Source of the DNA: Malus domestica
Lineage: Eukaryota > Streptophyta > Magnoliopsida > Rosales > Rosaceae
Assembly (NCBI RefSeq): GCF_042453785.1
Contig: NC_091665.1
Coordinates: forward strand, 3,235,501 to 3,299,500
Reading direction: 5' to 3'
DNA length: 64,000 nucleotides
The notes under the pieces were generated by a model, which was not told where the DNA came from, did no database searches, and saw only the letters and a program-made list of their open reading frames with translations. Within the stretch, counting starts at the first letter, position 1. Every line of letters begins with the position of its first letter. This document shows positions 59,001-64,000 of this stretch, in pieces. Made by a program: the position numbers and the translations under genes.

Positions 59001-59733
59001 ACAAGCTTCAAGGTGGGCTTCAAGTTCCTATCTTTAAAATCCCTGTTCCTCTGGGGCCTCCTTCTGCTACAGTCTTCACTGAAAAAAAAAAGGGATTGGC
59101 AACTACATACATGAGCACATTGGTGAATGGCAAGCGAAACAATGTGCGAAGGGCAACAAATGGAATGGATAACAACTCGATAGAGCAGTAAATAAGCGAA
59201 TGCCATTGGAAACAAGTTCCACCCAACAATACAATCGATTGTTCGGCAATCAAATCGATCGTTGGGAATGTACTGCTAACTGATATGTTAAAACAGCATG
59301 TATGAATAATGAATGTTCTACATCCCCATTAAAATCCGATAGCGAACCCTCTGGCATGATGACCATTCACAGAGTATAAGCCGTACAATTCAAAAATGTT
59401 GCTAATGATTTTGCCAAACCCTTTTCAAACAGTTGACTAAATTGCAGCCTAATCATTACCAAAACTCGTCAATCATTCAATACACGTTCAAATACACACC
59501 AGAATAATAATTGGTTCGGGACCCGCTGTTCATCAAAATTAAAGAATCATGACCCAAAATTTGAGAAATTCAAGTGAGGGTTTTCTTACATGCTTATTTT
59601 CTGAGTATGAAAACAAAGAATCAAACACTGTCGACAAAACGAATGCAAATTACAGTAAAGAGAAAGAGAGAGACCTGGCAGAAGCAGAAAGGCGGTGTCG
59701 GGGCTCAATGGAAGTTGGGGAGGAAGTTCTCAT
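56059..59733 (-). CDS. GUX3: Xylan glucuronosyltransferase GUX (GT8), copy B
   Basis: Four exons: 59733-59675, 59078-58911, 58619-57982 and 57089-56059, giving 631 residues. Exons 3 (638 nt) and 4 (1031 nt) have exactly the same lengths and phases as in copy A, so this is a tandem duplicate in the same orientation. It has a type II membrane anchor at about 43-60 (LKLVLAVIILGTFLTLFF) and a GT8 domain with DAD (D393-A-D395), LFNSGVMVIEPS, GGDQGYLNE and LHYLGNKPW. All catalytic motifs are kept, so it should be active in adding GlcA to xylan in the Golgi. The first two exons and the extreme C-terminus differ most from copy A (the luminal/cytosolic N-terminus is 15 residues shorter). It is the copy nearest VPS45. 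Intron 2 contains an A28 tract (58675-58702). Confidence 0.88.
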
Positions 59734-60572
59734 GGTTGCTGATTCAGTAGAACAAGCATGGATGCTGTTGCTCAAAAGGATCAACAGACCAAACAATTGG
59801 GACTATTCTCTTATAAAAAATTAAAAACTGGAAAGAGACAAATTCCAGGAAAATGATTCCAATTTGTTGTGAAGAAAAAGTCGTTGGGAATCTGTGATCT
59901 GTGAGTGACCAAGCAAGGAAGGTAAAGAAAGACAGGTGAATGCAGTTGCAGTGTAAGAAGAAAACGGCGACTCAGAAAACAAGTGATTGAAATTTTTATA
60001 TTTTTGGTCAAATATCGTGTCAGTCGGTTCATAGTAAAGTCTTTCATTTATCCTTTTGACCATTTCTCAACTACTTCACCCATTTGTGTTAAATAAAACA
60101 CAAAAGCAACTTCTCACTTGCTTTTAAAAGTTGCTTCTACAGAAAGCCGAATTGAGGTTTTATTAAATGGTGCAAGATTCTCTTCTTTTCTTTTCTCAAA
60201 TTTCTTATATTCATTTAACGATTACGATTAAGTCATTTTAACATTTTAAACATGTTATAAGATTTTTTTCTCTTTTTTTCTCAATTTTCTCTTCTTCTCT
60301 CTTATTTGAACGATTACAATTAAATCACGTAAATATCTTATATTAACTTTTAGGAAGAGAAAAACAAAATAAAAAGTGTGAGAGAAGACGAGGGAGGAAT
60401 AGAAGAAAAGAAAATCCTACTTTTTTTTTTAAATCTTTGAATATCATCATTAATGTTCAAAAATGAAATTATCCTTTTCTTGTGTAACTGTACGTTTCAC
60501 ACATAAGTTACATTCATATATCTTCAAGTTATAAATACGAGATGATATAATAGGCAAAATATATATCAAAAA
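59734..60572. other. GUX-B promoter and intergenic DNA
   Basis: A TTATAAAA sequence at 59811-59818 lies about 80 bp upstream of the copy-B ATG and reads TTTTATAAGA on the gene strand, a plausible TATA box. Further left-to-right the region is AT-rich without genes. Confidence 0.5.
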
Positions 60573-60975
60573 TTGATTCGTGTAGGAATAGACGTATTGG
60601 TTCACAAAGCGAAAGCCACCACCCGCACCATCATTACCGTTGTTCGCACACCACCATCGCTAGCAACACCCCCGCCACCAAGCTCTCACAATCACCGTCG
60701 TTGCCATCATCGCCTCAACAACCATCCTACTACCACTCTTACCGCCTCCACATGCACCACCACCATTAGCAACCTCCACCCGCAGCACCACCATCTCCAC
60801 CACATTGTTACCTCTACACCCACCACCACACCCCTACCCTTCCTGCCACTACCACCATCACCTCATCAATGAGCATCGTGACCATCTTCACCATCACCAT
60901 TTCCATTACAACCGCCACCGACTATCCACTACCCCATTGAGCATCCAGTACCATTGCGAGTACCACCACTAGACT
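60573..60975. repeat. CCA/CAC-rich low-complexity tract
   Basis: About 400 bp dominated by degenerate CCACCA/CACCAT/ATCACC trinucleotides. It yields Pro/His/Thr-rich open frames on translation, but these reflect composition and not a gene. It contrasts sharply with the AT-rich surroundings. Confidence 0.8.
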
Positions 60976-61963
60976 GTTTAGTATATTAAACTTTGAGCAT
61001 CATATTCATTTTAGTTATTATAAACAGTTAATATAGTTTTACATCAAGTTAATCAAACATTGTGACACTGCATTTTTCACTCACAACAATACTACAAATT
61101 TACTTAACACTTAATTATTTTACTTACCTAATTATTCTCAAAACGCAAGAGAAATACTTTACATAAAAAGTCACAAAATGAGTCAGTCATAGAAAATTTG
61201 TACTCACGTAATTTCATAGAGTCATTCGATCTGAATGTTATATGAAGAACATACACTCCAATCGGCAAGATGTTTGTGTTCAATATTCTCCCTCTAGGGT
61301 AAGAGTTTATGCAAATTAAGACAATTGGCTTGTGAGATTCCTCCCTTGGTTCGTGATTCCCTAGGATCCATATTAATAGGTTTATAACACGTAATTTAAC
61401 TTCAATATGAAGGCAAATGGTAAGTTCCGAGGTGAAGGTTTCACATTTCTGCTTATTACTATACCAAACAACAAGATGAAAGCGTTAAAGGCAAAGCCAT
61501 GGCGTCACTAAATTATCATACAAAATTCTCATTAAGCAATTGTGAGAGAAGGTTGTTGATTAACGATAATGGGTAGCTTGCGACTACAACACAAAGTGAA
61601 TGAGCTTACTTAGTGGAGCCTAATTGTCATTTATGAGAGTCGAACTTTAGACTTTTTACTAACAAAATAAAAAATAACACTAAATCGTAGAATTGTAGAT
61701 TAAGTAGCTTAAGTTAAGTTGAAAAAATATATATGTATTAGGATGTGTTAGAGCATCTCATCCACATAAGTTATAACAGTAAAAAAAAGACAGCCGCTAA
61801 TTGTTTCCAACCGAAATGCCAAATCTTATATGGCATGACATGAAATGGCAACAAAGGGGCTTGCTGTCAAATTTGATAGCAGCTTCAATTTTTTTTTTTA
61901 CTAATTATTAAATGTCTTTTATTAAAATTTTAATGTCATTTATTATTAAATGTCATTTATTAT
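60976..61963. other. Intergenic, nothing recognised
   Basis: AT-rich; TGTCATTTATTATTAAA-type duplications at about 61912-61960 precede the 82-bp tandem repeat. Confidence 0.5.
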
Positions 61964-62128
61964 TTGATTGTTGAACGGTAGAGTTGGTTTAAAACACTAC
62001 CTATTTCTTCTTTTTTAATCAGCAAATTTGTTTCAATTTAAGCAATTGATTGTTGAAAGGTAGAGTTCGTTTAAAACACTACCTATTTCTTCTTTTTTTA
62101 ATCAGCAAATTTGTTTCAATTTAAGCAA
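61964..62128. repeat. 82-bp tandem duplication
   Basis: The unit beginning TTGATTGTTGAA is present at 61964 and again at 62046 with only a few differences (ACGGTAGAGTTGG against AAGGTAGAGTTCG, and one extra T), so it is recent. Confidence 0.92.
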
Positions 62129-62224
62129 CATTGCTGGTTTGTAAAATACAGTGATTCGTTCTTCAACAGGTATCCTTCGTTATTTTGTGAACATACCCCA
62201 AATTTTTTTAGACTCATCTTATGA

Positions 62225-62514
62225 TACAGCAGAGGATCATTTTTAGAGTATTGTTAATTCTGAATCTGATGAAGAACTGGAAAGGTTGGAATTGGTTGCT
62301 TTACAAAATGAACAAGAGAACATGAAGACAGGAATGAGAAAACGTCATGGTTCCATAAAAGGTCATGCATATATCAATAGAAGACTACTCGATGGGCACC
62401 AAAGACTCTATAATGATTATTTTGCTAAACATCCAGTGTACTCTCCAACTCAATTTCGAAGGAGATTTCAGATGTGTCGACCTCTTTTCCTTCGAATTGT
62501 AAGTGAGGTAGAAA
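62225..62514 (+). pseudogene. PIF/Harbinger transposase N-terminal fragment
   Basis: The plus strand encodes NRRLLDGHQRLYNDYF followed by PVYSPTQFRRRFQMCRPLFL, the conserved N-terminal region of plant Harbinger-type transposases (HARBI1/ALP1-like). The upstream part contains stops, and the similarity ends at about 62514, before the DDE domain. It is a short relic with no transposition capacity. A 16-bp inverted repeat (GTCGACCTCTTTT and its complement) spans the right break point. Confidence 0.8.
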
Positions 62515-62555
62515 TTAAGAAAAAGAGGTCGACGCATGACAATTTTCTATAATGA

Positions 62556-62974
62556 TTATTTGTATTAGTATTAATTAATATGACTTTTGTTATGAATTAT
62601 TTATATGTAAAATTTAAAGTATAAGACAAAAATTAAGAAAAATAATAATAATGTAATAAAATAATATTTTAATTTGATACGTCGGGTGGAGAGCAAAACA
62701 TGAAAATATATCAAAATGCTACATAAACTGTCAAATTTAAAATTTAAGTTCGAAATTTGACATCTTTGAGAGATGATGCTTTCTTGATTTACCCCTCTTA
62801 CAAATAGGAAAAAAGAAAGTAAATGAATAAAGAAACGGCGCGTTTTAGAGACCAGTTCTTCACTTCTTCTTCCTCCCCCCGCCCGTCTTTGTAGATCTCT
62901 GCAAATTTCTCGTTTCTTATACACAATTGAACATATCATCATCACAATCATCCGCATCAGATCGTAGCTTGAAA
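62556..62974. promoter_or_regulatory. VPS45 upstream region and 5' UTR
   Basis: AT-rich to about 62830, then a CT-rich leader (CTTCTTCTTCCTCCCCCCGCCC at about 62862-62884) leading to the ATG at 62975. No clear TATA box. The boundaries are by position only. Confidence 0.45.
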
Positions 62975-63562
62975 ATGGTGCTGGTCACGGCTGTACGGGA
63001 TTACTTAAGCCGGATGTTGCAGGACATCTCAGGCATGAAGGTTCTCATCCTCGATTCCCACACGGTAACAACCCTTTCAACTCTAGAAAACTTTCAAAAT
63101 TTCACGAATTTCTGGAGCAATTTTGATCGAGTAAATAATGGGTTGTTGTTGTTTTGGGTAATTGAATGTGCCGCAGGTTAGTATAGTGAGCGTGGCGTAT
63201 TCGCAATCCGAGCTTCTGCAGAAAGAAGTGTTTTTGGTGGAATTGGTAGACTCCATTTCCAAGTCCAGAGAATCCATGTCGCATCTCAAAGCCGTTTACT
63301 TTCTCGCACCCACTTCAGAGAACATACAGTTTTTGCGCCGGCACTTGGTGTCTCCTCGATTCGGGGAGTATCACCTCTGTAAGTTTTGATGTTTCTTCAT
63401 GTTAATTTGGTTGTGGAGTGTTTTTGGAGGATACCCAGATGATATTTGGAGCTCATTTCTCATTCAATACTGGAATTTGCAGTTTTCTCCAACATATTGA
63501 AGGATACCCAGATTCATATTTTAGCTGATTCAGATGAGCATGAAGTTGTGCAGCAGCTTCAG
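62975..63562 (+). CDS. VPS45: VPS45, Sec1/Munc18 vesicle-fusion protein (5' part)
   Basis: Three exons are visible: 62975-63064, 63177-63378 and 63483-63562, with GT-AG borders and phases 0, 1 and 0. The gene continues beyond the window. The protein begins MVLVTAVRDYLSRMLQDISG and continues with MKVLILDSHT, VAYSQSELLQKEVFLVELVD, MSHLKAVYFLAPTSENIQ and PRFGEYHLFFSNILKDTQIH, the N-terminal domain of VPS45. VPS45 binds Tlg2-type syntaxins (SYP41/42 in Arabidopsis) at the trans-Golgi network and controls SNARE assembly for endosome-to-TGN and vacuolar traffic. It lies next to GUX in the opposite orientation, as I recall for At1g77140. The part seen is intact. Confidence 0.95.
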
Positions 63563-63763
63563 GTAATTCATCATTCACTCAAATGCTTTCTCGATCATTT
63601 GTTCGGTTTATCTGAAAATTTATGTATGTAGTAATGTAGATTGCTAACTAAATTTGGACTCCAGTTTTATTTGGGATGCCTGCAATTCGAGAAATACATC
63701 ATAGATTCATAAGTAGTAAGTTTGTGACAGGCAAAAATGTTTGCTTGGTCACTAAGGAAGAAA

Positions 63764-63969
63764 TGTTCTCTTGGTCACTTAGTGACCAAGGAATGCATGG
63801 TCACTCACCCTTTGATTTGATATCAAGGGTGGAGAATTAATCAATGTGTTCTTTATGTCTTAATCTCAACTTAAATGAATTTGATTTTAGTGTTTTAATC
63901 TCAACCTTTAATATCATATCCAAAGGTTGGTGAACATGAATCCTTGGTCACTAGGTTGCCAAGAGAACA
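63764..63969. mobile_element. MITE in VPS45 intron 3
   Basis: A 206-bp element whose arms are inverted repeats of about 68 bp at roughly 80 percent identity. It begins TGTTCTCTTGGTCACTTAGT and ends with the complement of TGTTCTCTTGGCAACCTAGT. The two halves could form a long hairpin in the pre-mRNA. I found no clear target duplication. Part of the left end (TTGGTCACTAAGGAAGAAA) is repeated just upstream at about 63745. Confidence 0.75.
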
Positions 63970-64000
63970 GGACCTTAATCTCAAGCAAGCTTATTATTTA

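Noticed and set aside
60573-60872. 99-codon Pro/His/Thr-rich open frame
   Set aside because: It follows from a CCA/CAC-rich low-complexity tract: other frames are similarly open, no domain is visible, and no splice or regulatory context supports a gene.
1-64000. tRNA, rRNA or CRISPR loci
   Set aside because: I saw no cloverleaf with proper A and B boxes, no rRNA sequence, and no repeat-spacer array; only eyeballing was possible.

Overview
This is a piece of flowering-plant nuclear genome: spliced genes with GT-AG introns, AT-rich intergenic DNA, and dense nested transposons. The protein genes and the repeat families (an RTE LINE, a large non-autonomous LTR-type element carrying a conserved coiled-coil ORF, CACACCCCGACC-type LTRs) look to me like Rosaceae, most likely the apple/pear tribe (Maleae). 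That assignment is inference from memory, not a search.

Layout. 1-24 kb is almost all repeats: a 2.5-kb non-coding block present twice (613-3187 and 15023-22535), degenerate LTR-type sequence (3250-5645), and a nested insertion in which a MITE (6267-6405 plus 13957-13991) is split by a 7.5-kb hAT-like element holding two RTE LINE fragments and the non-autonomous element. The second copy of the 2.5-kb block is interrupted by a decayed Ty1/copia element (17416-22383). 24.5-27.4 kb holds perfect 93-bp inverted repeats around 882 bp, a LINE-derived insertion with a 15-bp target duplication, and a stray fragment of a rimP exon.

The genes begin at 28 kb: an intronless E-class PPR gene (ortholog of At3g09040/MEF12, minus), a 2.3-kb solo LTR about 285 bp upstream of its start codon, a small DUF167 gene (plus), a five-exon chloroplast RimP-like gene (minus), a very young copia element with identical LTRs (39965-46130), two tandem four-exon GUX-type xylan glucuronosyltransferase genes (minus; 46727-49690 and 56059-59733), and the first three exons of VPS45 (plus, 62975 onward, running off the window). 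Between the GUX copies are a Tourist-like MITE, a Mutator-like MITE and a piece of plastid DNA (rpoB-rpoC1).

The genes do not form a pathway. RimP acts in plastid 30S ribosome maturation, the PPR protein in mitochondrial RNA editing, GUX in Golgi xylan decoration and VPS45 in TGN/endosome membrane fusion. Their order does carry information: RimP - GUX3 - VPS45 matches, as I recall it, the Arabidopsis order At1g77122 - At1g77130 - At1g77140. This is an old syntenic block stretched here by transposons and a local GUX duplication. I found no evidence of a novel multi-gene system. The most notable unexplained item is the coiled-coil ORF (10796-11470) in the non-autonomous element.
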